Shown here: one piece after another, positions 9,243-20,392 of the stretch | Layout of the letters: every line of letters starts with the position of its first letter | How positions within the stretch are numbered: position 1 is the first letter of the stretch | Assembly (NCBI GenBank): GCA_024220525.1 | Contig: JAMYWO010000007.1 | Location: 90,311 to 154,310 of the forward strand | Reading direction: 5' to 3' | DNA length: 64,000 nt | DNA from: Cochliopodium minus | Taxonomy: Eukaryota > Discosea > Himatismenida > Cochliopodiidae | Notes under the pieces: generated by a model | What the model was told of the DNA's origin: nothing | Databases searched by the model: none | Seen by the model: the letters and a program-made list of their open reading frames with translations, nothing else | Program-made: the position numbers and the translations under genes

Positions 9243-12068
9243 ATGAGTGAATTAGATAAATTGACCAAAACCCAAAATAACAGAATAGAAAATAGAGAAC
9301 AAAGAAATCAAAAGATACAAGAGTTATACAATTCTGAAATCACTTATTCAAAAAAATTATCAAATGAAATAAATAGTTTTCTGATCGAGACTGATGAATT
9401 AATAGATGATGAAAATATAAAGGATATAATCGTCTCCTTCAGGAGGATTAAGAAAACACATGCAATGATAAGAAAGGATCTTACTGAACAGAAAGAACAG
9501 AAGAAGGTTTGGGAGAAAATAGATTTTCAGAGGGCATATCTTGATTTGTATCCAAAGTCAAAGGATTCTTATATTCATTTTTGCAATAATTGGGAAAATT
9601 TCAGTAAATATTTTATGATTTTTAATACCTTATATTTAAAAATGTTCCTCCGAAAAAGTTCCGCTTTCAAAATAAATTCTATTGTTTCCATAAAAATACA
9701 AAAATTATCATTCCCATTTTGCTTATTTTCCATTTCTTTTTTTAGGTGATTATTTTGAAGAAAAAATAAAGACCAAATTAATAAGGAAATTCCAATCTCA
9801 ATACAAGTCCAAAATATTTGAATTTAGAAACAATTGCATGATGATAATAACAAGGTTCTAAAAATAATTTTTCTATTTTTTTTATATAATTTTTTTAAAT
9901 GTTTGCAATAGATTGACCAAAATTCCCTTTATTTTCGAAGAATTATTGAAATTGATGAATGATCTAGACAAGGACTATGAAATGATCAACAATCTTTTAG
10001 TAACTACCAAGAAGATAGCAGAAGAAGTTAACAGAAAAAAGAAAAATTTCAGAAAACTCAAAGATCTTGAAGATCAAATTGAAGAGAATGGAAACATCTT
10101 TTTTGATTCTTTTCCAAGATTAGAATTTAAAACAACTTTACCCGCAAGAAGTCATGTCTATAAAAATTCAAAGTAAAAAAAAAATATATTTCAAAACTTT
10201 TTATATTTTTCTTAATGATTTTTTAAGGATTCATTTATTTTCCTTTTTAAAAATTATTTTATTATTCTTTTATTTAATCATCTCTATTTATACTATTCAT
10301 TTACAAAGAGTTTCAGATACTGAAACATGTATCATTTGCAAAAAACCAATAACCAATGAAGCAGTGAAGTGTACTCTTTGTGGTTTTTGGGCTCATAAGA
10401 TATGTTCACTTGACTCGAGTAAAATAAAAATAATAAAAAATAAAAAATGAATTTAATTTTAAAAAAATATTGTAGAATTCGATTGCTTTCCCAAAAACTC
10501 TGAACATATTGATATTTCATCGAATAGAACGAGAGAGATAGTGAAAAAAATAAAAGGATTGATCTGCATCACTCCCAAAAAAACAGAACTCAAAATAGAC
10601 TTGATTATTTTTTCTGATTCCTTGCTTCTTGTCTCAAAACAGATCAATGCGGTGGGCAAAAAAATTGAAATAATCGAATTTTTCAAGTTTTATTCGAAAA
10701 TGACCAAACAGTTTTGTTTATTTTCTCCCAGTAATAATTTTTCATTAATTTATTTTCATTTTTCATTTTTAATAATTTTTATTTTTAAATTAATTTTTTA
10801 ATATTTTTTATTCTTTTTTTTTTTTAATTTACCCAAACTTTATTTTTACTAACCACATTTTTAAAGGTATTTCTTCAAAAGAAAAAATGTGTTACATCAC
10901 AATAACAAGTGCAAGATTTCACTCGATAAAGTACAACCTTCTTTTTGACAACCAAAGAAAAAGAGACGACACACTTGACGTACTTGAATCAGCAAAAAAA
11001 AAATTCACCGAATCCATTTCTTTGAAGCTTGAAGATGTACCCAATCTTTTCTCCCTTTATGATTCTCAAAATCTTACAATTGTCATTACTCTCATACAAA
11101 TTTTATATGATCCAGGTGCAAATAATTATGTTTTGGTAAATTTTTAATATTTTTTCTTTGATAATTTTTTCTATTTTTTTAATTTTATTTTTTTTTTTTT
11201 ACCAAATTAATATTTTTTTTTTTAAATTAGCTTGTAAACTTTGATATGAAGTGTGAAAACAAAATATTGGCATCATGTAGCAAAAAAAGTAAATACTTTG
11301 TTTCCCTAAGAAACTATTTAGAACAACTCTATAATAAAATAAAGTTCCCTCCCTTCCCCTCCATGTTTTTCAATAAAAAATTAGACTCACACAAACTTAA
11401 CGAAACTAAATATAAACTCCAAATCTATTTGAATCATATTTGCAAATTACCTGGAATTTTAAAAAATCCTATATTTAAAGTAAAATAATTTTATTTTTTT
11501 AGTTTTTTAATAATTTTTAAAAGGAAATAATTTCTAATGAACCAAAAGATAAAAACTTAATCAGACCTCATTCAAATTCTTCGCATGAAATCTACCAACA
11601 AAAAAGTCAATTAAGTGTGCCAGACATAGAACCTCGTAGGAAATACGGATCTTTCTCTACCACTTCTGGTTCTGATGAGATATTTCTTTCAGATTTAACT
11701 GTCAAAAGGTAAAAATAATTATTTTTGTTTTTAAAATTTTTTAATTTTTTTTAATATTTTTTTTTATTTAAAAAAGGCCTTCTAAATCAAAAATATCTGA
11801 TAAATTCATCTTACCAAACATGGAGAATATAAATCTCTTTTATTTTGACAACAAAAAAGAATCTCACATGCCCCAAAAAGTGTTTGTGTTTGAAGGAGAA
11901 ATATCAGATGACATCCCAATTCAGAGCAATTTACTTGAATGTCCTCTTTATCTCAAGAAGGGTGACAAAGTGGGGGTTGTTTTTGAAGATGAAGAGTATT
12001 ATTTTGTTCAAAAACTTGATTCGAAGGAAGAAGGATACATTCCAAAGGAATATTTGGAAAATAAATAA
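9243..12068 (+). CDS. RhoGEF-like protein, copy 2 (tandem duplicate)
   Basis: Nine exons close in frame to 696 residues: 9243-9603, 9746-9854, 9912-10172, 10309-10418, 10476-10730, 10867-11135, 11231-11479, 11524-11708, 11777-12068. Six internal exons have exactly the same lengths as in copy 1 (109, 261, 110, 255, 269 and 249 nt), and all splice phases match. It starts at its own ATG (MSELDKLTK) and lacks the extra first exon and intron of copy 1. Domain order is the same: DH-like, zinc finger CIICKKPI..CTLCGFWAHKIC, PH, PX-like, SH3. The linker before the SH3 exon has diverged most. The last 201 bp, from 11868, are identical to 8731-8931 of copy 1, pointing to recent gene conversion. The function is inferred as for copy 1. 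Confidence 0.65.
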
Positions 12069-12095
12069 AGTTTTTTTTAATTTTTAATTTTATTT

Positions 12096-13267
12096 TTATA
12101 ATAAATTCTCTCCATATGCTTTTCCTCTCCTCATTTCTCTTAGGTACAAAGCATTATCTTGTTCCATGATTATGTACTTTTTTTTCATGTATTCTTTATA
12201 TTCTTCAATCGATAGTGTTTTCAAATCTTTTGTTTCAAGTGTAACAGAAATAATTTCTCCCATCCTGAAAACTTTATAAAAAATAATCCAATACCCAAAA
12301 AAAGAGGATATGGAATGATTGAACGAGTGATTTTGAATAAAATCAATTTTGTTTTTAACATGATTCCTGAAAAAGTTGTATTTATCATAATCTTTTGAAA
12401 TTATCTCCAATCTTTCAGTATTAAAATCTCTATTGTAATAATATTTCCACAAAGAATCTTCTCTGCTGATAAATAACCATTCTTTACAAACACAGGATAC
12501 AACTAATATTTCTCTCACAGAAAAATATTTCATTATCTCTTTTATCAAAGTGTATCTCAGTCCTTTTTGTTTGGTAATTCTTTTAATATAAGAAATTTAG
12601 TTTTTAATAAATAAAATTATGTTACATTTGGTTGTTTGGGTCTTCATTTTCTTTGTTGTACTTCTCTCTTTTTACAATAATTTCCTCTTTAGGTTCTTCT
12701 TTTGTTTTTGGATTTTTTAAATTTTGTTTGAACCATAAATACTCTTTTGAATCTCCTATTTTTTTTAATTAATTAGACATGTCCAAATATACAACTTTGT
12801 ATTGCGGATAATATTTTTACTAACAAAATTTAAACTGTTGTAATATTTTTGGACATACCTATTAATTAATAAATAAAAAAAATAAAAATTTTTTTTTTTT
12901 CAAAACCTATCACCATCATTGATTTCGATAATTCCAATCTTTTGTTCGATCTTTCTCCTTCAGTGATTATGAAGAAAAACATTTTGAAATTCTATTTAAG
13001 AATTGAAAGAAATTAATTCGTAAAGAAAATATAAATTTTATATAAACAATATCCTCTTACATCTATTTTGTATCTTTTCGTATTCTGTTCATCCAAATCA
13101 TCCAAAATCTTAGATGCCATCTTTTCATCAAATACAATCTTTCTCTCATTCATCAATGCAGTATAAATAGAGATACATTGATCCTTTGAGATAGAATTGT
13201 TGAAATCCTTTAATTTCTTGAAAGATGATTCTAATTTCCTTGAATTGACCAAAGATTTATTTCCCAT
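12096..13267 (-). CDS. F-box protein
   Basis: Four exons (13267-13061, 12991-12907, 12755-12626, 12579-12096) close in frame to 301 residues. The ATG at 13267 gives MGNKSLVNSRKLESS. About residues 140-185 form an F-box: LIKEIMKYFSVREILVVSCVCKEW, then DSLWKYYY (key residues given in two pieces). F-box proteins connect substrates to SCF ubiquitin ligases through Skp1. The N-terminal part contains helices with a weak EF-hand-like stretch, ILDDLDEQNTKRYKID. The C-terminal half shows no repeats I recognise, so the substrate is unknown. A MITE copy lies in the second intron. The last splice, joining NNQ to ITKQK, is a model; a shorter separate gene is the alternative. Confidence 0.6.
12774..12861. 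mobile_element. 84-bp MITE with TA target duplication, copy A
   Basis: The element spans 12776-12859 and is flanked by TA on both sides. Its ends are inverted repeats: GACATGTCCAAA.. leading to TACAAC on the left, and GTTGTAATATTTTTGG leading to ACATACC on the right. A second copy lies at 57302-57390 in inverse orientation and matches along its whole length, including the interior GCGGATA and ACTAACAAA. Size, TIRs and the TA duplication fit a Tc1/mariner-type MITE. It has no coding capacity and sits inside an intron of the F-box gene. Confidence 0.75.
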
Positions 13268-13331
13268 TCTCTTTTATTCAATTTTTTTTTTAATATGTTT
13301 TTCTCTGAAAAAATTTTTAATAAAATTAGTT

Positions 13332-13813
13332 TCAAAAAATTCTTCTTTCAGTTCCTTTCCATTTTGAGATATTTTTTGCTATTTCCAACTGAAGGTCCTT
13401 TCTGTAATCAAAGAAGAAAAAAATATTCAATATCATAAAAAAGGGAGTGGTAACCCCTGCTTCAAACAACCTGAAAGCTGGCAATTTCTAACAAAATTTT
13501 TTTTTAAAAAATGTATTTCAAAAACATTTAAAAAAAAATTAAACAAGTAATTTACTTTATCAAATTTGACATGTCCAATTAATTGAGATCTAATTTCAAA
13601 AGATTAAGGTTGTTTATGAAATTAAAAATTTTTTTGGAAATTTGATTTATTCGAGCAAAAATTTCTCGTAAAAAATTTTGTTTACATTAGAGCTGAAAAG
13701 AATACCACAAAAGAAATTGAAAAAATATTTGGGATGTTTGATAAGCAAGTTGAAGTTAAAAAAGTGGCGATTAAGAAAAACGTCATTGCAACAGCAACCA
13801 ATTTATCTTCCAT
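13332..13813 (-). CDS. Small membrane protein, hypothetical
   Basis: Two exons (13813-13686 and 13401-13332) close in frame to 65 residues, with good donor (GTAAAC) and acceptor (ATTACAG) sites. The ATG gives MEDKLVAVAMTFFLIATFL, followed by a second hydrophobic stretch, FSISFVVFFSAL, and a charged tail, ISKWKGTERRIF. That suggests one or two membrane spans with a cytosolic or matrix tail. I do not recognise the family. The intron begins and ends canonically. The evidence is the in-frame join and the strongly hydrophobic composition, so this is a modest call. Confidence 0.4.
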
Positions 13814-14243
13814 TTATATAAATTAATTTAATTTAAAATTCAATTCATATGCATTTACCCAATCCCGAGTAGATTAATGAATAGATTACTATCACTCCTA
13901 TTGATAATATCCTAGAGATATTATTTAACATGTTGAATAATGAAGTGAATATAAATGGCAGACTCAATGTATGAAGCAATATATTGTATTTCTGGTTTTG
14001 GAAAAAAGGGTAAAATGATTGTGAATTGAATAATTTAATTTTATACTCTTTAATTCCCTAATATTAGATGGATAGTTGTAATAATTTGTTTTTTTACATG
14101 GTTGTGATAATAATTTATGAAACCTATAATTAACATTTATAAATTAGGTTTCAAAAATTTAGATTAAAAAGGAAATATATACTCATTTCATCAACGAAGG
14201 AACCAATCATCTTTTTAATAATTAATAATTTTTTTTTAAAAAA
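13814..14243. other. Intergenic region with one short hairpin
   Basis: No convincing exon is visible. A near-perfect inverted repeat (GAAACCTA .. TTAGGTTTC, arms about 9-10 bp) lies near 14118-14153 between two minus-strand genes. It might fold in RNA, but nothing ties it to a function. Confidence 0.3.
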
Positions 14244-15229
14244 TCAAATATCCTCTTTAAATTTTCCATTATCTTGAAAATAAAACAAATCCTCACAATA
14301 TTTCTCTAGAGAATTGTCATTAGTGATAGTAAACAATCTGTGATCATCCTCTATCAAATAAAGTTTAGAATTTGTCTTTCGAGTATTAAACAAATCAATA
14401 CTGTCTTTAACATCTACACAATCATCATTTTTTCCGTGAACAAAAATGATGGGAATTTCTTCTGGTAATTTGAACTTCATTTTTATCTTTTTGTAGTACA
14501 ATTTGTAAGCTTGTGCAAGAAAAAGTATTGGAACCTTTATTATGTTTTGATGTGCCAATACACTTTGAAAATGATTTAATAATTACTGTTTACCGAAAAA
14601 TTTAATTTTTTTGAAATAAATTAAAGAAAAAAAAACTCTAAAATAAACCTTTTTAATTAACATTCAGTTTTTATTTTTTTTACCATGCAATAGCTCCTCC
14701 AAGAGAAGATCCAACTTTAATTTAAAAATGAAAAATTGGGTTAATTAAATATTATTCCCAATCTTCTTACTAATTAAATCAGGTTTGAATGATTCGATTG
14801 CTTCTTTCTGCTCTCTCACTAATACAATTCAATAATGGTAGTTGTATTAAAATTTATTCCTATTTAATTCTATTCTTGATTATACTTACAACATCTTTCA
14901 AAATCCTTAGTATTTTTCATAATAGGACAAAGCATATCATATCTTTCTGAAAGGTAAATTCCTTTCTCTTTCAATTTGATGAGGAGAAAAATTGAAAAAA
15001 ATTTAATTAAATATTATTACCACTGAGTGGACCTCGGGAGATTGATCCATGAATATAAAGTACCTTTTTTTTCTTATAATTGACATAGTTGCTTGAGTTT
15101 TGTTGATTTGGTGCATTTTTCTTCTACATTTTTATTAATAAGTTTTTTTTTTTGTTTTATTAAGATGATTCGACAAGTGATAGATTATAATTTTACTATG
15201 GGCGATTCATTATTTTGATTTATATCCAT
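14244..15229 (-). CDS. Small alpha/beta hydrolase (YqiA-like esterase)
   Basis: Six exons (15229-15197, 15123-15021, 14967-14890, 14818-14771, 14714-14684, 14562-14244) close in frame to 203 residues. Several exons are short (33, 48 and 31 nt). The fold signature is clear: KVLYIHGSISRGPLS (oxyanion loop), IIGSSLGGAIA (nucleophile elbow, Ser91), FVHGKNDDCV (acid, Asp144 or Asp145) and IEDDHRLF (His172). The order and short length resemble bacterial YqiA-type esterases. It probably hydrolyses an ester or thioester; the substrate is unknown. An Asn/Gln-rich N-terminal segment of about 30 residues precedes the fold. No targeting signal is evident. It lies in a run of minus-strand genes with no sign of shared function. 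Confidence 0.7.
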
Positions 15230-15260
15230 GATCCTCTTTTTATAGAAAAAAAATTTAAAT

Positions 15261-15359
15261 TTATTCCATATTTAAAGGTATGAAAAATGTATATTCATTT
15301 ATTTTAAAATTTGGTATTTCAATGTTATTTATCAATTCTTCTTCCGAATATTCACCTTT
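15261..15359 (-). CDS. Orphan terminal exon, unknown gene
   Basis: A clean acceptor (TTTTAG) is followed by 32 codons, KGEYSEEELINNIEI then a segment ending FFIPLNME, and a TAA stop. Composition is coding-like and uninterrupted. I could not find the upstream exons in the 210 bp before the next gene, either because they are microexons or because this is chance or a remnant. The family is not recognised. Confidence 0.3.
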   Translation of the reverse strand, partial: KGEYSEEELINNIEIPNFKINEYTFFIPLNME

Positions 15360-15570
15360 CTAAAATTTCCAACAATTTTTTTTTTTTTTTCCAATAAAAA
15401 AGAAGTTTAGTTCTCCAATTTGAACTTTGCAAAATGGTTATTTAAAAGTTCTAATTACAAATATTATTTTGACATATAAAAATTAGAAATATATCTACAT
15501 TCAAGTGACCAAACACTCTCCTCCAAAAGGTAGTTGTTTAATAAAAGAAATTTTTTTGATAAATAATAAT

Positions 15571-17540
15571 CTATAACTGTGAAGAGAGACCAGTAATGAA
15601 AAAAAGCTCACGAGTGAAATCAGTGATGACCCAACCAGATAAGAAATTGGAAATGATCAAAGACATAACAAAAGCATCATAATCACGAGCCTCCTTCTCA
15701 TGCTTCCTCTTCTTTTGAAACTCCTGCATCTTCTCCTCAAGTTGGGACCAGTTAGAGTTGGGATAATCTAAGTTGTTGGCTGCTTTTAAATGAGGAATGG
15801 TTAAAACACTTAAAATACGGTTTGATAAATGAAGGAAGGAAGAAATGAAAGGAAGTTTGAATGTAAACGAAAAAAAAAAGTTGAAAAAAATTTGGTTGAG
15901 TGTTTTGACTACACCCAAGGCGATGAATCCGAGAAGCAATTTGGTTATTGTGATGGTGCTTTGTGGGCCGAAGTATTGGTCGAGGTGGACAAGTAAAGAG
16001 GGGTTGAATTTCCATGACTCAGGCAAAGTGATGACAGATGACCAATAACTTGGATAATTATATCTAAACCAAACTCCAATAGCTAAAAAAAGAAATTTAA
16101 AATAATTTTTAAAAAATGGAAAAACTTTTTAAAATGAAAATAAAAATAAAAAAATCAATGAAATAAAATTTTTTTTACCACTTCCAGTTGCCACACTTAT
16201 CATTTGTACTGCATGCTTGAATGTCAAAGTGGGTATTGTTGATGAAGGGTGTGTTGAAATAGTAACTAAATTTAAAATAAAAAAAAGTTTAAAAAATAAG
16301 TATTAAAACAAAATTTTAATAGGAAAAAGAATTTTACTAAAAAGAATTAATGCCAACACGAAAGGTACTTTTTTTTATTAAAAAAATTAATTTTCAAATT
16401 TTGAATAAAGAATTATTTTTGTTTTTACCAAAAGGAGAAGCTTTCAACCAAACAACAAATTCGTCTTGGAATTGCAACCAACCATACAAAAAAGTTATCC
16501 CCACTATAACAAGAAAAAAAAATAACAAAAAAATTTAATCTCCAAATGAAATGATCAAATATACATATAGCCCCTCCCATCAAATCTGTTGGAGAATGAA
16601 CACCTAAAAAAAAAAAATTTAAATTTAAAAACAATTAAAAAATAAATTTTTTTTGTTATTCTTAATTTTAATACCAAGATACAATCTGCTGAATGTTATG
16701 GAGAAAGTCCAAAAAAGTCCCAAAAATATGCAAAAAGCGAACCAATAAACATTATCAAAGTATCCTCGGCCATAGCAATAATGTAATAAATAAAATGGAA
16801 CTGTGATGGAGTTTGCACAATGAGCAGAAGGAAATCCAAAGTCTAAAGAAAAAAGTTGAAAATGCAAATAATCAAAGAAATAATTAAAATATAATTTAAT
16901 AAAAAAATGAAATTTTTATTTTTTTTTTAACCTTCCATTTTGTGTTGCTTAATTAATACTGGTGGTGATGGTGGGCGTGGAAGTGCTAATACCATTTTCA
17001 ACACATTAAAGAGGTAGGATCCTATTAATGTCAAGAAAGTGAATTTGATTCCCAAGTCTTCGTCTCCGATCCAAAAGAAACAAGGAAGAATCGTGATGTA
17101 TGCATATTTTTCTCCTAGGAAAGATGATAATAAACAATAGATATCCTAAAGTTAAAAGATCAGCAAGATATTTAAACAATTATTAACTGAATAACATGAT
17201 CTCATCAAAATTATTTATATTATTGAGATATTTATCATCAATTTTGAAGTCCCAATTGATTGAATTGAAAATTGAATGGAACATTATGAGATTGATTTTG
17301 ATTTTTTATCAAAATATTCATTATTTGAACTCTTTTAAAATTTATTGAGGATATATTTGATGATTATACCAAAAATCTAGAATTATAGGATTGCAATTTC
17401 ACTATGAATGGAGTCCCAGCTTTGATCTGATGTAACAAAAATGTTCTGATGAAGCCATATTCTTGCTTGTCAGGAATGATCTTTTTAGGACTATTTCTAG
17501 AAGGAGAATTCTTCACGTTATTGATACTTTTCTTCTTCAT
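15571..17540 (-). CDS. PAP2-type phosphatase, sphingosine-1-phosphate phosphatase-like
   Basis: Eight exons (17540-17370, 17145-16932, 16842-16675, 16603-16565, 16503-16429, 16367-16338, 16265-16179, 16082-15571) close in frame to 431 residues. All three PAP2 motifs are intact: K107-x6-R113-P114 (KMVLALPRP), PSAH (133-136) and SR-x5-H-x3-D (S180, R181, H187, D191 in SRLYLGVHSPTD). The segment LPRPPSPPV before PSAH, and the later STIPTLTFKHAV, resemble eukaryotic sphingosine-1-phosphate phosphatases more than lipid phosphate phosphatases. The enzyme would sit in the ER membrane, with several hydrophobic spans, and dephosphorylate long-chain-base phosphates. Two very short exons (30 and 39 nt) encode membrane-loop pieces. 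The ATG was chosen as the only one upstream in frame. The family is secure; the exact substrate is inferred. Confidence 0.8.
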
Positions 17541-17603
17541 AATCTTTTTTTTTTTTCAAATCAATTTTTTTTATTTTTTACAGTGAAAATAAATAATAAT
17601 TTT

Positions 17604-19339
17604 TTATTTCTTCAAAGTGAACAATTTCAACAAAAATGAAGCAGCCATTGAAGGAGGAACTTTAGAATCCCTGGCCAAACTAATGATAGAATTAATTTGA
17701 TTATCAGAAGCACGTTGATTCAACAAAGTGTAAAGATCCTCCTTAGCAATCTCCCAAACAGCGGATTTTAACTGCAAATCACGTTTAATGTTGATATAAT
17801 TATTTTCTATCGAAACTTGTCTGAATTTCACAATTAATTTCCAAACATAATCCATGTTGTAACCTGTATGAGAACTTGCAGTCGTTACTCTCGGACTCCA
17901 AAAATCGAGTTTTGGTTGCATGAGATGGAGTGCATTAGAGTATTGAACAGAAGATTGGTTGGCTAAATGCAACAAATCTCCATCTGCTTTATTAATAACT
18001 ACTATATCAGCAAACTCCATTATTCCTTTTTTTATTCCCTTTTTTTGATAAATTTTCAAAAAAATTTAAAATATTTCAAGTAAATAAATGAAATATGTCA
18101 GATTTATTTAAGATAGTTTTCGAAATTGCTTTTTTTTTTACTTGATACGAGTCACCTGACGCAGGAGGTAATACTAATAACATAATATCTACAAAATTAT
18201 CTACAAGTGTCTCAGATTGACCAACTCCTACAGTCTCAACCAAAACCATCTGATACCCTGCCTTTTCACATAGATCTATCGTTTGAAATGAAGACCTAGT
18301 TACTCCCCCCAAATGTCCTTTAGAAGGAGATGGGCGTACATATGCTCTAGGATGATTTGATAATTCTGTCATTCTGGTTTTGTCTGCCAATATTGATCCT
18401 CCTATTTACCATTTTTAAATTATTTTAATTGATTAATTTATTTATTTTTTTGGAGTTGCCTGTTTTTTTGCTTGATGGATCTACTGCCAGCACTGCCAGT
18501 TTAAATTCTTCGTTATCATCAAATATTGATTTTTGATTTAAAGTATAATTTCCAAAACATTCAATGAATGAACTCTTCCCAGCTCCTAAATGTCAATCAA
18601 TTTGATAAGATTAATTTGATTGATTGTTTCTTATAAATTGAAAGCTAATTTTTTTTTGGAAGGTCACATATTAAATTTTTTTTTAAACTATCGAGAAACA
18701 GTAAAAAAAAGTAAATATTTTTCTTTGCAGGAAAGAACATTTCAGTGGCATAATTAGTATCCGAAAATTTTCAAAAGGAAAAATTTTTTTTTTAATATGT
18801 TAAAAGATATTTTTGAATCCATTATTCCTTCAGAAAATCATCTGATATAAGAAGATCTCAAAATTATTGAGAAATTTCTTAATATAACACATATAAATTA
18901 AGAATTTTAAAAAATATTTCACATAATGTTCCAATTTATGAATATGATGAATTCTCGAATCGTTGATATTTTAAATTTATTTACCTGGAGGTCCTGATAT
19001 TCCAATCCTTAATGTTGATTTCTTTTCTTTTATTTCTTTACTCAAATAAGTCAATAATAAATTGGAGGAGATTCTATCTTCTGGTCTTTGCGATTCTATA
19101 AGGCTTATTGATTTGGATAATGATCTTCTATCTCCATTCAATATTCCTTGTTTCAATTCTTTAACTAGAATCCTATCCTTTTCTTTGAGATCACTTTCAT
19201 CCTCCATTATGAATTTATTATAATCAAAATTTTCATTGTTAAAATCTGAATATAATCTATAGGATGGATAATGTTGTTTGAGAGATTTGGTTTTGAAGCT
19301 TTTTATCACAAAATATTTTTCTTTAAAAATTCTTTTCAT
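17604..19339 (-). CDS. MMAA: MMAA/MeaB-like GTPase, methylmalonyl-CoA mutase chaperone
   Basis: This G3E GTPase protects and reloads cobalamin in methylmalonyl-CoA mutase in mitochondria. Four exons (19339-18985, 18585-18460, 18401-18142, 18038-17604) close in frame to 391 residues, close to the human length. Motifs: P-loop GPPGAGKSS (116-124), [40 protein letters not shown] and VVINKADGD. The first 35 residues are rich in Lys, Arg and aromatic residues without acids, consistent with a mitochondrial presequence. The intron between DPSSKKT and GGSIL starts with GC, not GT (18459-18402, 58 nt). The presence of MMAA implies that the organism uses B12-dependent propionate or odd-chain metabolism. 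The mutase itself is not in the window. Confidence 0.88.
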
Positions 19340-19522
19340 ATTTTTTTTTAAATATTTTTTTTTTAACTGAAAAATTAATCTTGGAACAAAATAAAAAAAG
19401 ATAAGAATTTTTACTTGTCTTGGAAAGCAACAGTGGACCACAATCACGTTTAACTTTATAAATTTAAAAAGTTTTACTTTTTTTTTTTTACATATTTTTT
19501 AAATAATAAAAAAAAAAAGCTT

Positions 19523-20044
19523 ATGGGAACTTTAAAAGCCATTTTGTTCAGATTTATACACTTCTCTTCTCTTTTAATTTTCATGAACATAACCATAAAT
19601 AGCCATTTTAACATGGATCTGTTAAATAAAGAAGAATATAAACTCTCCAAAGAAATATGTGATAAGCTGTTCAAAAATTCATGCGCCTTGCAACAAGTTT
19701 ATAAATTGAATTCAAAAAAAATAAACTTGACCTTCAATCCAATTGTATTCGCCAATTATATGTTTATTGAGAAATTACATTTGATTAATCATAATTATTT
19801 TTCACCGAAATTAAAATCAATATCCCTCGGATTTATAAAACTTCATCTCTTTTTAAATTACATTGTCATAGGTCTCTGGATGACTCTTATTTATGTTTGG
19901 ATAAATTTCTATGATTATTTCATTGTTGAAAACTTGCTTCAAATTTCTCTTCAAACTCCGATCATTTTCTTGTTTCATTGGTTGATAAATTTTGGTTTTG
20001 GAACTACAAATAAAATCCAAAGAAATATTAAAACAAATTCTTGA
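19523..20044 (+). CDS. Membrane protein, hypothetical
   Basis: A single open frame of 173 residues from ATG to TGA, divergent from MMAA 183 bp away. The first hydrophobic run (LFRFIHFSSLLIFMNITI) could be a signal anchor. Two more strongly hydrophobic segments, LFLNYIVIGLWMTLIYVW and TPIIFLFHWLINFGFG, look like membrane spans. The middle has ANYMFIEKLHLI. I do not recognise the family. Both strands are open here, but the plus-strand frame starts with an ATG and follows a plausible promoter gap. A mitochondrial or ER membrane location is guesswork. Confidence 0.5.
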   Translation: MGTLKAILFRFIHFSSLLIFMNITINSHFNMDLLNKEEYKLSKEICDKLFKNSCALQQVYKLNSKKINLTFNPIVFANYMFIEKLHLINHNYFSPKLKSISLGFIKLHLFLNYIVIGLWMTLIYVWINFYDYFIVENLLQISLQTPIIFLFHWLINFGFGTTNKIQRNIKTNS

Positions 20045-20392
20045 TTGGAGGAGATTAATTTGAAAGAGGACATTAATAAAATTTTCTTTAAATTTCATAT
20101 TTATTGGAATGGTGGAAATTTGATCTTTTACAAAGTATTTATTAGTCCATGTCATTGATGATTGATAAATAAAAAAGTCATAAAAGTGATTTTTAAATTT
20201 TTTTTTCAAATAAAAAAGTAATTTTATTTGAAGCAATATGAAGACCCACTTTGATTTAAAGGAAACTTCCTTTTAAATATTGAGAAAAAATCAAAAAATA
20301 ACTAATGATTAAAAGTGATTTTCAAATAAAATTAAAAATGGGAAAATCAAAAATCAAAAAATCATAAAAAAATAAAAAAAAAAAACAAAACA
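20045..20392. other. Intergenic region
   Basis: This is a 348-bp AT-rich spacer between two plus-strand genes. The minus strand is open over part of it, but that frame has no similarity I recognise and overlaps the upstream gene. I see no other feature. Confidence 0.3.

Noticed and set aside
13568-13660. GACATGTCCA at 13568 as a third MITE copy
   Set aside because: Only about ten bases match one TIR; no partner TIR, TA duplication or interior similarity follows.
13697-13828. Plus-strand exon-like reading (AEKNTTKEIEK..) ending at TAA
   Set aside because: The opposite strand has an ATG, two good splice sites and a full small protein over the same bases; the plus-strand piece has no partner exon.
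14118-14153. Hairpin as a terminator or RNA element
   Set aside because: Arms are short, the sequence is AT-rich, and nothing else supports a function.
19853-20236. Minus-strand open frame overlapping the membrane-protein gene
   Set aside because: It starts without an upstream context, overlaps a better plus-strand gene, and its composition looks like the complement of hydrophobic codons.
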